From: Tilletia caries
Lineage: Eukaryota; Basidiomycota; Exobasidiomycetes; Tilletiales; Tilletiaceae
Assembly (NCBI GenBank): GCA_032718865.1
Contig: JALUTQ010000038.1
Coordinates: 682,001-746,000 of the forward strand
DNA length: 64,000 nucleotides
Direction of reading: 5' to 3'
In this document: in pieces, positions 1 to 10,579 of the stretch
How the letters are laid out: every line of letters begins with the position of its first letter
Position numbering within the stretch: the first letter of the stretch is position 1
The notes under the pieces: generated by a model
The model's input: the letters and a program-made list of their open reading frames with translations, nothing else
Databases searched by the model: none
What the model was told of the DNA's origin: nothing
Program-made: the position numbers and the translations under genes

Positions 1-636
1 TGAGAAGTCAGAGATCTGACGATGTCTTGTGAAATGAGCCGTACGTGCTCATGATTTGGCCCCATCCCCAACCAGCCCACAGTCTCAACAATCCCTCCCG
101 ACAAAACGCCTGAATGCAACTCGACCGTTCCTAGGGCGATTCTAGGGCGACGCATCGTGACAGGCGTGCTTGATCGCAGCTGTGATAGATGCGGCGGATC
201 CAGACTCCAGGCCTACGAATCGAACTGTGTCCACACATGGAGAGGACGCATGTAGGTTACTTCCTGTATTGTCGAGGTCCTGTGTTGTCGAGGCTGTGGT
301 GACGAAACGCCAGAGGGTAGACGTCGAGGACGCCGTAGAGACCGGACGCGCCTGAGGAAGTGATGGAAGATGGTGCCATGTAAGGGGTGTTGGCGCGATC
401 GACGATGGATTGTGCTGCAGTAGAGAACTCATCTGAGCCGCAGGGGATGCCGATTAGGACGTTGATGGCTTGGAAGCTGCCTCAACCAAGTAGCAAGTAT
501 CACCATCCTACAATCGACCGCGATCTTGTCGGCATCCATGTCGGCCAAACCATGGCAGGGAATCCAGACGATCAACCCGGCTCGATGCCGGGGGTCCATC
601 CCTCGATCCCAACCTTCGGCTGTCGAGAGAAAGGAT
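1..636. other. No confident gene; eroded sequence
   Basis: Several short overlapping open frames exist on both strands here but none has family motifs, a splice pattern or a clear coding bias. A minus-strand frame at 142-432 is rich in Ser/Thr/Pro and might be a continuation of the broken minus-strand gene at 637-1293, but I see no junction that joins them. I treat the stretch as unassigned. Confidence 0.3.
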
Positions 637-1293
637 CTACACATAGACCCCCCGCCCCTCGCCCTCCACCTCAAGATCGTCCAGATCCTCGTCGTCGTCG
701 TCGTCCAACCACCAGGGTCGATGCTGGAGGGCAGGAGCGGCGATCTTCGGTGGACGGATGAAGGGCGAGAGCGGGGCTGTAGCCGAGGACGTCCAGCCTC
801 CTTCATCTACAGAAGGAGTCGATCTCTGCCGTTGAGACGCGTCCTGCACCTCCAAGAGGGGTTCCCGCTCCACCCGCTGCGCCGTGGGAGAAGCCTTCTT
901 CTTGCCCTGCAACATCCTCCCCAGCACAACCGGGGCCACACTAGCCGGACTGACCAAGCCCAACTTGACCATGGCCTCCTTCTTCTAGAGGAGCTTCCCC
1001 ACAATCGCCTTGACTCCACTAACAGCACCCATCCCGCCCTCGCCCGTGCCGACATCGAGAGCGACACTGAGGACCTCCTCCGACAACTCGTCGACCTGAC
1101 TGATGATTGATCCTGGAATGGTGAATGCTTGTTTCCAGGTGAACAATGCGCTGGCCGCTGAGGAAGAGAAGGACGTGTAGTTTTGCCTGACTAGACGGCA
1201 CACATTGGGTGCGTGGTTCGCTATCATCGCGTTGGAGGGGCGACTTGGCGAGGTCGATAGCTTGGATGATTTGCAATGTAGCCATAATATCAA
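637..1293 (-). pseudogene. Unknown protein, minus strand, one in-frame stop
   Basis: Two minus-strand open frames (985-1293 and 637-972) lie in the same phase and are separated by a single in-frame TAG at 985-987, flanked by Lys/Leu-rich coding-like sequence on both sides. Read through, the product would be about 215 residues: a helical N-terminal half, then a Gln/Ser-rich linker, then an acidic run of Asp near the C-terminus. The first in-frame ATG is not certain, and upstream exons may exist above 1293. I do not recognise the family. A CAG-to-TAG change would explain the stop, so this is most simply a recently inactivated gene or a 3' fragment. Confidence 0.4.
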
Positions 1294-1510
1294 TTAATAA
1301 GACTAATTCAAGTCCAATGCGAAGCCTCCACGGCGGAAATTACCTTGCTTTCCTCCAGGCAAATTTCTTCAGCTGATCATGTACTTCATCGTTGTCATAT
1401 TCTTCGGATCTCATTTCAACGTCACTACCTCTACTGGGCTGGACTAGAGAACTGTTACATCACAGTATTCTGAAATAGAGGTAGGATTGAAATAGAAAAT
1501 TTGCAACGCT

Positions 1511-1828
1511 GTGTTGCCAGCTAGGCATAATAGAGCGTTGCGGAGAAAAATGGCGAAGCGGTATAGCTTGAGAAGGTCGGCTTGGCCTTACATTGTGGCT
1601 GAGCTCAACGAATTCGACGCCAACGATCTCGACGTCAACGACCTCGACGCCCCTGCCTCCCTAGTCCAGACTCCAGCACGCGCTCCAAGAAAGGACGCCC
1701 CCAGAGGCAGCGTCGCGAGGCCGGTGATCGGTCAGGGTGGAAGTTCTTCGCGGAACATTGTCTCCTCTCTCTGCAACAAGTGCGGAGAGTTTAATCACTC
1801 TTCCAGGCGCTGCCGTACTGCCAATTAG
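1511..1828 (+). CDS. Small ORF ending in a CCHC zinc knuckle
   Basis: An open frame of 105 codons whose last 20 residues form a CX2CX4HX4C zinc knuckle (CNKCGEFNHSSRRC) directly before the stop. The middle is an acidic Asp/Asn/Leu stretch followed by a basic Arg/Pro linker. A C-terminal zinc knuckle is typical of retroelement Gag proteins and of Mutator-like transposases; the MULE relic at 14150-16045 ends in a similar but damaged knuckle. I therefore infer a 3' fragment of such a transposase rather than a free-standing gene. The start codon is not convincing. Confidence 0.4.
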   Translation: MLPARHNRALRRKMAKRYSLRRSAWPYIVAELNEFDANDLDVNDLDAPASLVQTPARAPRKDAPRGSVARPVIGQGGSSSRNIVSSLCNKCGEFNHSSRRCRTAN

Positions 1829-2055
1829 CTTGTTCCCTTTTCTCCCTATGCCTTCCCTTTTTTCTCCCTATGCCTTTGTATTTTTCGCTCTGTGATCTTG
1901 TCATGTATGCTCTCCATCGATTACTCAGCAGTCTAGCTTCAGCTCAACTCTCATTTCGATAATCTTCGTACCCTCCCATCACCCATGGTAATATAGTGAG
2001 CGTACCCTCCTGTAATTTTCCTTTACCTATCGTACCGTCCTGTGGTTAAACTCCC

Positions 2056-4262
2056 ATGGAAAACCGAGCAAAAATCTACGCTGGTCAACCTTCTTCAGAG
2101 AACCTCCGTTATCAAGACGCGTTCCTCGCTGGCCACCACGCCCGTCCGCCGCCGGCACCCCAGCAGGTTCCGCTCTTTCTACCCCTTCCCCCCTTCTCTT
2201 CCAGCGAGGGGCTCAAGGACCTCTTGAAATCAAAGCCCGTAAAGAGCAACGATCAGCGCCGCCCAAGACGAAGCCGAGAGGCCGGCCTCCTTCAAGAAGC
2301 CTTTCTTGAGTCTCCGGGCCAGCCCACGACATCTATCGGTTTCTGCAGATCGGCGGCAGCCGCTTCAGCGAAGATCGGACTATCGTTTTCTCAGTACCCG
2401 CCCACCCAAATCCCCGCTCCGTTGCCCAGTCGGGCTACTCGACAACCCATTGCGCCAGCTTCCAGCAGTGAGCCCGCTGCCCGATGACACGTCTGGATCT
2501 TCCAACGGAGGTTCCGGAACGGAAAAGGACGAGGACGAGGAAGGCGAAGCGCCTAAGCTGGGTGGGGGAGAGGGATCAATTGCCTCAACCGACATTGAGA
2601 TAGACGAAGAAGAGGAAGGCACTGAAGAAGAGAAAGGCGATGTAGAAAAGGAAGGCGAGGAGGACGATGAGGACGAAGCGCCCAGGCTGGGAGGCAGAGG
2701 GAGACCCAGTGCTCTTCTGATTGAAGACAATGAGGAAGGCGATAAAGATTCCGCGCACAAAGATGATCAAGAAGAGGAACAGGAACAAGAGAACTTAGAG
2801 GACGAAGAGGACCTAGGGTTCGGAGACAACCTAGGGGATGCATCACCGCCGTCAAGGCCGCACTGTTCATTGACCAATCAATGAAACGTGAACATGTGAG
2901 TAGACTCCTTCTTTCTTTTCCCTACCTCGCTGCGTGGCTCTGAGACCTGGCGCTCGGCGCATCTGTAGACTGTAGACAGTGCACTGATCATCTGTTCTCA
3001 TCTTCCGCTGCATCTGGTTCTGGCATGTGCAGTTCGTTAGTGGACGACGGGAGGATGATGAAGAGACAAGAAAGACCATTCCGGGAACGCAGCTGGGCGT
3101 TTTGGCGATCAAGCAGCGCGTCAATGCGCTTGAGTGATTCAGAAAGGCAAACGAGGACGACTGGCGCGAGCATCCAGAATACGAAGCGACACGGACGAAG
3201 CTGAGGGACAATGCCACCATCACCCAGCTTGAGGCGAGTGCATGGCGTGACAAGCGCAATTGCGCAAGCGCTGGGCAGGAGCAGAAGGCGATTGGCTCTT
3301 CATCTGGTGAGTAGTATGTGTCCTCACTGGTTTGCCGTCTTCGTGGTCTGCGTGTGGTAGCTGGTGTAGGATGGTTTGCTAGCTGCTGTAGGATGGTCTG
3401 CTTGCGCCTTGCGGTGGCTGGAGTAGGAATGTAGGATGAATCTCCTGTTCCAACTTCCATTCTCATTTGCATCATCGCACCCACAGTTCAATCTCACCGA
3501 CGCGTTACATTTCCTTCTTTGACAAATGACAGCTGCGATGAAGAAACAAGAGGTAGTGCAGATGAGCGAGTGGGCTTTGAAGCTGGGAAAGACTCCGGCC
3601 AAAGTCGGGAAGGCATTGTGAGACCGCAGTATGCTGCTCACCTGTTTGAGGGTTGCATTCAGGGGCGACTCGCTACGCCAACTGGAGTGGTCAGACCTGT
3701 TTGTTCATCCAGCGGTAGTTTCTGCTCGCGGAGATGGTGCTCCAATTAAAGTGAGTCGAGTCGATGGTTGCCAGAAATCAGCATCGATCACTTTATCTGA
3801 CATCACACTTTCTCTGATCTCAGCTTCAGCTTCTAGCACTTCGAGCCGACAACAGCAAGACCAACCAGCAAGGGCGCCTCGACAAGTTTGCTCTCGCCCG
3901 GCACCGGGATTCCCTGCGCTGTGGTGTCGGCAGCGTTGCCATGCAGGCCCTCTGGTCGCTGCAGCTTGGCAACCAGGAGCGGCTCTTCTTCGAGCCCAAC
4001 TTCAGCAGCCAGAAGCACGGGAAGTTCGGCTTCCGGGAGTGGTGGGATTGGAAGATCTTCGCGGGCGGCGTTCAGTTCCAAAGGAGGAAATGAGCTACAA
4101 GAGTGAGTATGTAAGATTTCCCAGCTGTAAGGTCGTCGCGACCCAGATTGACTTGGTGTTGGACAGTCAACGTGTAGTACCGCTCGTTGTATGGAGACAG
4201 AATCACAGAAGTGACACGCTGCTAGAACTTTGGCCGATGTCTTTCTGAAGTCAGGTGACTAA
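2056..4262 (+). pseudogene. NDC10_II-type (Crypton-like tyrosine recombinase) pseudogene
   Basis: The 3' half carries the hallmark blocks of the fungal NDC10 domain II / Crypton-type tyrosine recombinase family: a FRGDSLRQLEWSDLF block (about 3655-3700), a KTNQQGRLDKFALARHRD block (about 3855-3910) and a later PKEEMSYK block before the fourth intron. Introns read as 2896-3032, 3307-3532, 3751-3823 (73 bp) and 4103-4166, all GT-AG and frame-preserving. It is broken by in-frame TGA codons at 3135-3137 and 3619-3621, a one-base frameshift near 4080-4085, and probably another TGA in the last exon. The 5' part (2056-2890) is Pro/Ser-rich then strongly Glu/Asp-rich, and its frame and start are unclear. 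Family members bind DNA and derive from tyrosine recombinases; this copy is probably inactive. Confidence 0.72.
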
Positions 4263-4503
4263 CCAATATGCTGATAGTCTCACGGAAATATAAGTCTATA
4301 AGAGGTGGAGTTTTATCAACTAATAGAAACTTATGAGACTCAGACTTCACACGTTTGACTTAACTCTGCAATGTTCTGTGATTGCCAAGTTAGGTGTCAA
4401 TGTGTGTGAGGGGAAAGAGCTGGGGGGACAGAAACGGAGGAAGGGGCGAGATGGGCGCTCCTTTTATATCTTTCAGGTGTCCCTGGTGTGCAGCAGTGTG
4501 CAG

Positions 4504-5087
4504 TGTTGAAGATTGCATCTTCATAGCAACCTCCACGTGGTTGTGACCTTTCCACAGTCTTTCCTATATAGATGAGACCCTTAGTCTCATTTGTGACTCC
4601 ACTTCCAGTCTCATCGATTTCTGCGTTTGTGACACGAAATCGTTGCGCAACGATGTGGCACACATTGTTCATTGCGCAATGGCTGTCCTCCCCCTGTACC
4701 CACAAAGCTATATAAGCAGGCACTTTCCACCACCACTGTTTCCCCCGCTCCTATTGAAATTCACTACACACGTTCCTGCTTCCACTCTCCCTCGTCACCT
4801 CCTCACCTTTGACCTCGTCCTCCTCATCTTTTACCTTCTCGCCCTCATCCTTGACTTCCCCGTCAAAGGTTGCATCCCTTCCGTATCTTCAGGCATAGGC
4901 TAGAGTTCTGGCAGCACGTCACTTCGCCCTCATTGCGAGGGGGTACTACGTAGCTGACCGTCCGACACCGAACCTGAGATACTGGGATTGCTCCTGCGAC
5001 TCGTCAAGCGACTTCGGCCTCTCTCCTCTACCTTGTTGGTCCTCCCAAGGTGAGTAGTCGAGCACTGAGCATCTAGCATTCACAACA
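4504..5087 (+). repeat. 5' LTR of copia element
   Basis: 584 bp, starts TGTTGAAGATTG and ends TTCACAACA. It contains a TATA box, a CCACGTGG palindrome at 4533-4540 and a TTGCGCAA palindrome near 4646. A potential splice donor AAG|GTGAGT lies about 40 bp before the end. It matches the LTR at 9989-10574 almost base for base. Confidence 0.96.
4709..4716 (+). promoter_or_regulatory. LTR TATA box
   Basis: TATATAAG sits in the middle of the 5' LTR, about 940 bp before the likely Gag ATG. The same motif is in the 3' LTR near 10195-10202. It is the probable core promoter for the genomic transcript. Confidence 0.6.
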
Positions 5088-5102
5088 GATTAAGAGTCTG
5101 AC
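5088..5102 (+). other. Primer binding site, half tRNA-Lys(CUU)
   Basis: GATTAAGAGTCTGAC follows the 5' LTR with no spacer. Its complement, GTCAGACTCTTAATC, equals the anticodon stem-loop of a typical eukaryotic tRNA-Lys(CUU), ending around nucleotide 40. This implies priming by a 5' half-tRNA cut in the anticodon arm, as known for Drosophila copia and yeast Ty5, which use initiator tRNA-Met. No match to a tRNA 3' acceptor end is apparent. Confidence 0.75.
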
Positions 5103-5650
5103 TAGCTATGCTCCTTTCTTCCCTCTGCTCCTGTCCTTGGACTTTCTTCTCGTCCTCGTCCTCGTCCTCGTCGATCTCGTCTCTGCCGTCCTCGACCTCG
5201 TCTCCATCGACTTCGACTTTCGACCTTGTCCTCACGAATCGCCGGTTCTCCACGATTGCTGTCGGTTCTCCGCTTGCCGCTGGTTCTCCGCCGCCTGCCG
5301 ACCTACCACCCTGTTTTCGGTGCTGCTTCTGGTCCTCCTCTCACACCTCGACCTTCGATCACACCTTGTTGGTCCTCCCAAGTCGGATCCAAGGTTTTCT
5401 TCAAGCATCCAAGGCCCGAGCAAGACTTGCCTTTCGGCTTCCTCTCTTCGTTCCTGTGCCCTCGCCGGCTTCAACCTCCTCGACCGCGACTTCGAGAGCC
5501 TTCCTTCTGCTCTGCGTCGCCTTCGATCTCGTCCTGCGGATTTTGCGTTCTCGCTCCCGCCTCGTCCTCGACTCTCCAAGTTTTTCGACCTCCGATCCTC
5601 TTCTTTCTTCGGCCCTCGGTCTTCTTCTTTCTCTGCCTCTCTTCTTCGGC

Positions 5651-6126
5651 ATGGACGACACCAACTCCTCCGCCATCTCCGGCATTCCTGTCCTCGTCGG
5701 CCTCGAAAACTTCTTCGCCTGGCGAGAGGCAATCGAGCCCGTCTTCATCGGCATCCGCGCGTTCGACATTGTCCGCGGCGTCGAGACTCAGCCAACTCTG
5801 CCGCCCAACGCCACCTCCATCGATGTGCGCCTGTCCGAGTCCTGGAAGGACAGGGACGCCAAGGCCATGTCCTACCTCCGCAAGACGGTCAGCGGGGCCC
5901 TCAAGGCCATGATTCGAGACCTCTCCTCCTCCGCCGACATGTGGTCCCTCCTCGCCAGTCTTCACGACTTGGGTTCCTCGGATCATCGGAGCGCCATCAA
6001 CCGCAAGATGGCGAACCTCTTTCTCGACGAGGGCGGAGACATGGTCCAGCACCTCAACTCCTACATGGAGCTGGTGGCTGAGGCGAGCGCGGCGGGTCTA
6101 CCTTGGGGCACGGAGGACAAAGAAAG
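5651..6126 (+). CDS. Copia Gag, N-terminal part (before frameshift)
   Basis: Starts at the ATG of MDDTNSS and runs about 158 codons. It has the fold-typical copia Gag segments: a WRE motif near the start, a KDRDAKAMSYLRKTVSG-like helix and an LHDLGSSDHR block. The frame is open upstream to an ATG at 5108, but 5108-5650 is a CT-rich leader encoding Ser runs, so I take 5651 as the start. The Gag sequence then continues in the next frame at about 6125, consistent with one inserted A in the AAAGAAAGACAAG stretch. Gag forms the virus-like particle shell. Confidence 0.75.
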
Positions 6127-8797
6127 ACAAGTGCGACCGTTTCCTCGACACCCTTCCTCATTCGCTCAGGGTTGTCAGGACGGAGTGGCGGCAGCTTCCG
6201 AAGGACGAGCGGACCTTTTTGCAGCTCGTCCGGGTCTACAACGAGGAGAACGCTTCTCAGAAGCACACGGCGGAGCGCAGCGCCAACGCCATGGCAATGG
6301 CCGCTGCCAGCCAACATCTCCACATCGCCATCAAGGGCGTGGCAAACAAGGCCGGCTCCGGCAAGTCCTCTTCGGGTGGCGGCAAAAAGAAGTCTTCTTC
6401 TTCGCCTTCTTCTTCTCAGGCGACCTCCGGCAGCAGCAAGGGCAAGGGCAACAGCAAGGGCAACAGCAAGCGTCTGCTCTGCTACGGCTGTGGTGCTCGC
6501 GACCACGAACGTCCTGACTGTCCAGTCGCGAGCCACCTTCTTCCCGGCAATGGTCCGATCTGCTGGACATGCCACAAGCAAGGCCACGTCAAGTCCGAGT
6601 GTCCCAAGTCGACTTCGTCGTCCGGAAAGGCCGCCGCCGCCCTCGAGTCTTATCCAGACGCCGACGAGATGCTCGCAGCCATGTTTGAGTCCTCCGTTCT
6701 TGCCGCCTCCACGACGTCGACCTTGATTCCCTTCATGATCGACTCTGGTGCATCACAGCACATTGTCGACCGACCCGAGCTGCTCCTCAACTCTCGGAAA
6801 GCGGACAAGACCTTGACCTTCAAGACGGTTGGCTCCAAGCAGGCATCCGACCACATCGGCGATGTCACTGGACTTCTTCCCTCCGGCCGCCGCGTCACTT
6901 TCCTGGACGTTGTGCTTCTCCCCGGCGCCGGAGTCAACTTGCTTTCGGAGGAACTGCTGCGCGAGCGTGGCTGGATCAAAGTCATCGACGAGGATGACAA
7001 CGCCCATCTCCAGCACAAGGACAACGCCTCTTGGCGCATGCCTTTGACCAAGCGTGGTCGAGCTCGATGGCTGCTGTTACACGTCGACCTTGCGGCCTCC
7101 ATATCGTCTCCCTCAGCAATGCTGGCACCTATGCAGCCCGCTCAGCGCGATCCCGCTCTCGAGGTTCACATTCGCCTCGGTCACTTGGGCTTCAGCACCA
7201 TCAAGAAGCTCGTCCGTTCGGGTCATCTTCCTCCCATTCCTGGGCTGAACGATGCCACGCCTTGGTGCGATAGCTGCGAAGCTACCAAGGCTACCCGTCG
7301 ACCTTTCAACGACGCGCCTCTCCACGCGAGTTCTCCGCTGGAGATCATCCTCACGGATGTTGGCGGTCCCTTGGTGACTTGTTTTGGCGGTTTCCAGTAC
7401 TACGCGACCTTCATTGACGAGTACACGGACTACACCAAGGTCGACTTACTCCGCTCCAAGGCCGAGGTTTTCGCTCGCCTTGTTGAGTTCGTCAGGGTAG
7501 CCGAACGGACTTTCGGCACCAAGGTGCAAGTCATTCGCACCGACGGCGGCGGCGAGTACGTCAACAAGCACATGTCCACCTGGACTGCTTCTCAGGGCAT
7601 CCTCCACCACATCACAACGCCCCACACCCCGGAACTCAACGGTGTGGCTGAGCGCAAGAATCGTACCCTCAAGGAGATGACCGCCGCCATGCTTCACAGC
7701 AGCGGCCTCCCGGTTCAGTGGTGGGGACATGCGATTTTATTCGCTGCGGTGTTGCTCATGAAGGTCACCTTCGTCAAAGACGGTCGGACGGTTTGGGAGT
7801 GGGTACACAAGCGCAAACCCTCCCTCGGCAAGACTCGAGCATTCGGTTCTCCATGCTGGGTTCATATTCCCGCCGCTAACCGCACCAAGTCGGACTTCAC
7901 CACTCCCAAGGCCTGGAAGGGACGTTTGGTCAGCTGGCCGACACAGCGCAGCGGCTGGGGGGTGCACAACGAGACCACGGGCAAGATTGTCTTCTCCCGC
8001 AACGTCTCTTTCGGCCCCAAGCTCTCGTCCAAGGTCACCGAGGTGTCCGAGCCTTCCAACATCGTCCAGCTGGACGTGGAGCCTGGTGATCCCGGCTTCC
8101 TCGAGTACGAAGAGGAAGACATTTCCGACGATGACGCGGAGCCAGGTCCCGCCGCCAATAATGTCGAACTTCCTCCTCGTGGCCGCAAACGCCCTGAGCC
8201 CGAGGGGGTGAATCATGCGCCCGGCAATAGTCCTGCCATGGCTGATCGACCTCAAGGCGTTCGCCGGCTTCCTGCGCGCGCTGGCCGCGGTCAACGTTCG
8301 TCTGCTTTTCGGGACACGTACGCAGCGTTCATGCAGGAGTCAGAAGGGCTTCTTTGCAAAATTGCCCTCGTCGACGACGACCCCACAAGCTACGGCGACG
8401 CCATGTCGAGTCCTGAGCGTCAGCAGTGGGCCAAGGCTTTCGAAGCGGAGCTGGAGTCTCTGATCAAGAACGAGACGCTCGAGGAGGTGGTCCTCCCTCC
8501 CGGCGCCAAGGTCGTATCGACCAAGTGGGTCTGCAAGACTAAGAGGGACGCAGACGGCAACTACCTCAAGCACAAGGCTCGTCTTGTTGGTCGTGGCTTC
8601 ACTCAGCGCTACGGCATCGATTACGACGAGACATATGCGCCAGTCGGACGCATGACGAGCTTGAGGATCTTCTTTGTCGAAGCTGCGGTCCAGGGACTTA
8701 TGGTCTGGCAGATGGACGCTGAGACGGCCTTCCTCAACCCCAAGATGGATCGCGTCCTCTACATCAGCTTTCCCGAGGGGTGGAAGCAGCAAGATCC
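6127..8797 (+). CDS. Copia Gag C-terminus, protease, integrase, N-terminal RT
   Basis: One long frame (ATG at 6219, but the homology begins at about 6127). Counting from that ATG: basic Ser/Lys linker; two CX2CX4HX4C zinc knuckles (residues 88-101 and 115-128); aspartic protease motif DSGAS (175-179); the HHCC zinc-binding and GAG-pre-integrase region (about 310-355); integrase core with ILTD, IRTDGGGEY and the NGVAERKNR glutamate; then the first RT blocks (KWVCKTKRDADG, KARLVGRGFTQ, DAETAFLN). The RT sequence leaves this frame at about 8797 through an apparent one-base deletion; the frame itself continues as nonsense to 8978. Processing would normally yield protease, integrase and RT/RNase H. 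Confidence 0.88.
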
Positions 8798-9943
8798 AAG
8801 GCGACTGGGCTTCTTGTCCGCAAGGGACTCTACGGCTTCAAGCAGTTGGCTCGCCTCTGGTGGCTCGATGTCGTTTCCAAACTGCGCGACCTCGGGTTTG
8901 TTCACAGCGACGCCGATTGGGGCATTTTCGTTCGCGTCGAACCCAACGGCGACCGCACGATCGTTTTCGTCTACGTAGACGACTTCCTGATCGCTGCGAA
9001 GACTCAGGCCCTCGTTGACTCCGTTCGCGAGGGCCTCAAGGCCTCCTACAGAATGACCGACATTGGTCTCGTCAGCTCGGTACTTGGAATCAAGGTCCAG
9101 CAGCTCGACAACGGCTTCGCCCTCAGCCAAGGTCACTACATCGACACAGTCCTGGAGCGCTTCAATATGACCAACTGTCGCCCGGAGTCGTCTCCTATGG
9201 CGGTCGGCACTAAGCTCGTCCCAGAGGGAGTGCCTTTGACGGACGCCCAGCTTTTCCAAGCCCTGATCGGTTGCTTGATGTGGATCGCCCTCTCCACCAG
9301 GCCTGACATCAGCTTTGTCGTCAGCGCGCTCTCCCGTTTCAATGGCTGCCCGACTCAGGCTCATTACCAAGCTGCCCTTCGCGTCCTTCGCTACCTCAAG
9401 GCAACGCGAGACTTGGCACTGGTCCTCGCTCCCGTCAAGATCGACGGACAGCCCGAGCTTACTGGCTACTCCGACGCCGACTGGGCCGGAAACGTCGAAG
9501 ACCGCCGCTCTCAGTCTGGGTACGTCTTCAAGCTGTACGGCGCAACCGTCAGCTGGGGTTCTCTTCGCCAGCAATGCGTTTCTCTGTCCTCAGTTGAGTC
9601 AGAGTACGTCGCCCTCACCGAGGCCGTCAAGGACGCCATCTGGCTTCGTACAGCCGTTCTCGCGTACGACCAGACCGCTCCTCAGGCTGTCGGCATTGTC
9701 CTGAAGGGCGACAACCAGGGTTCCATCGCCCTTGCACAGAACCCTGGATGGCATCGACGCACCAAGCACATCGACCTTCGCTACCACTTCGTCCGCTGGC
9801 AAGTTGAAGAAGGTGCGATCAAGCTTGAGTACGTTGGTACTTCGGATCAAGTGGCCGACATCTTCACCAGCGCCACTCCGACTCCCGTCCTCGTCAAGCA
9901 TCGGACCAGTCTTGGTCTGCTCGACCCCGCCAACGTCGTCTGA
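8798..9943 (+). CDS. Copia RT C-terminal part and RNase H
   Basis: Continues the reverse transcriptase in the next frame (open from 8780). It contains the KGLYGFKQ block, the catalytic YVDD at 8971-8982, the LIGCLMWI and RPDI blocks, and a copia-type RNase H with SDADWAG, SLSSVESEY, DNQGSI and RTKHIDLRYHF. It stops at TGA 9941-9943, 45 bp before the 3' LTR, so the C-terminus is complete. All key catalytic residues I can check are present, so the damage is limited to the frame breaks. Confidence 0.88.
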   Translation, partial: KATGLLVRKGLYGFKQLARLWWLDVVSKLRDLGFVHSDADWGIFVRVEPNGDRTIVFVYVDDFLIAAKTQALVDSVREGLKASYRMTDIGLVSSVLGIKVQQLDNGFALSQGHYIDTVLERFNMTNCRPESSPMAVGTKLVPEGVPLTDAQLFQALIGCLMWIALSTRPDISFVVSALSRFNGCPTQAHYQAALRVLRYLKATRDLALVLAPVKIDGQPELTGYSDADWAGNVEDRRSQSGYVFKLYGATVSWGSLRQQCVSLSSVESEYVALTEAVKDAIWLRTAVLAYDQTAPQAVGIVLKGDNQGSIALAQNPGWHRRTKHIDLRYHFVRWQVEEGAIKLEYVGTSDQVADIFTSATPTPVLVKHRTSLGLLDPANVV

Positions 9944-9979
9944 CGGTCATCACTCGACTTCAGCAACCACGCTGCGGTT

Positions 9980-9988
9980 GAGAGGGAG
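9980..9988 (+). other. Polypurine tract
   Basis: GAGAGGGAG lies directly before the 3' LTR, the expected site for plus-strand DNA priming. Confidence 0.7.
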
Positions 9989-10574
9989 TGTTGAAGATTG
10001 CATCTTCATAGCAACCTCCACGTGGTTGTGACCTTTCCACAGTCTTTCCTATATAGATGAGACCCTTAGTCTCATTTGTGACTCCACTTCCAGTCTCATC
10101 GATTCCTGCGTTTGTGACACGAAATCGTTGCGCAACGATGTGGCACACATTGTTCATTGCGCAATGGCTGTCCTCCCCCCTGTACCCACAAAGCTATATA
10201 AGCAGGCACTTTCCACCACCACTGTTTCCCCCCGCTCCTATTGAAATTCACTACACACGTTCCTGCTTCCACTCTCCCTCGTCACCTCCTCACCTTTGAC
10301 CTCGTCCTCCTCATCTTTTACCTTCTCGCCCTCATCCTTGACTTCCCCGTCAAAGGTTGCATCCCTTCCGTATCTTCAGGCATAGGCTAGAGTTCTGGCA
10401 GCACGTCACTTCGCCCTCATTGCGAGGGGGTACTACGTAGCTGACCGTCCGACACCGAACCTGAGATACTGGGATTGCTCCTGCGACTCGTCAAGCGACT
10501 TCGGCCTCTCTCCTCTACCTTGTTGGTCCTCCCAAGGTGAGTAGTCGAGCACTGAGCATCTAGCATTCACAACA
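9989..10574 (+). repeat. 3' LTR of copia element
   Basis: 586 bp, TG...CA. It differs from the 5' LTR by one C/T change in the ATCGATT(T/C)CTGCG segment and by one extra C in each of two C runs. It is followed by the target-site copy TGCAG at 10575-10579. Confidence 0.96.
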
Positions 10575-10579
10575 TGCAG

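Larger units (their letters stand above)
4504..10574 (+). mobile_element. Full-length Ty1/copia LTR retrotransposon
   Basis: A 6,071-bp element bounded by LTRs that begin TG and end CA, flanked by the 5-bp direct repeat TGCAG at 4499-4503 and 10575-10579. Domain order is Gag with two zinc knuckles, protease, integrase, reverse transcriptase, RNase H, which is the Pseudoviridae/copia order (integrase before RT). The two LTRs differ by about one substitution and two one-base C-run indels over roughly 585 bp, so the insertion is young. The coding region nevertheless contains two one-base frame disruptions (near 6125 and 8797), so this copy as written cannot make an intact polyprotein. Confidence 0.96.

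Noticed and set aside
2380..2760. Minus-strand 126-codon ORF rich in Ser
   Set aside because: It is the mirror of the Glu/Asp-rich plus-strand stretch of the NDC10-like gene; GA-rich DNA opens both strands.
5108..5650. Gag starting at the upstream ATG 5108
   Set aside because: The frame is open, but the region is a CT-rich leader encoding Ser runs with no Gag similarity; recognisable Gag starts at 5651.
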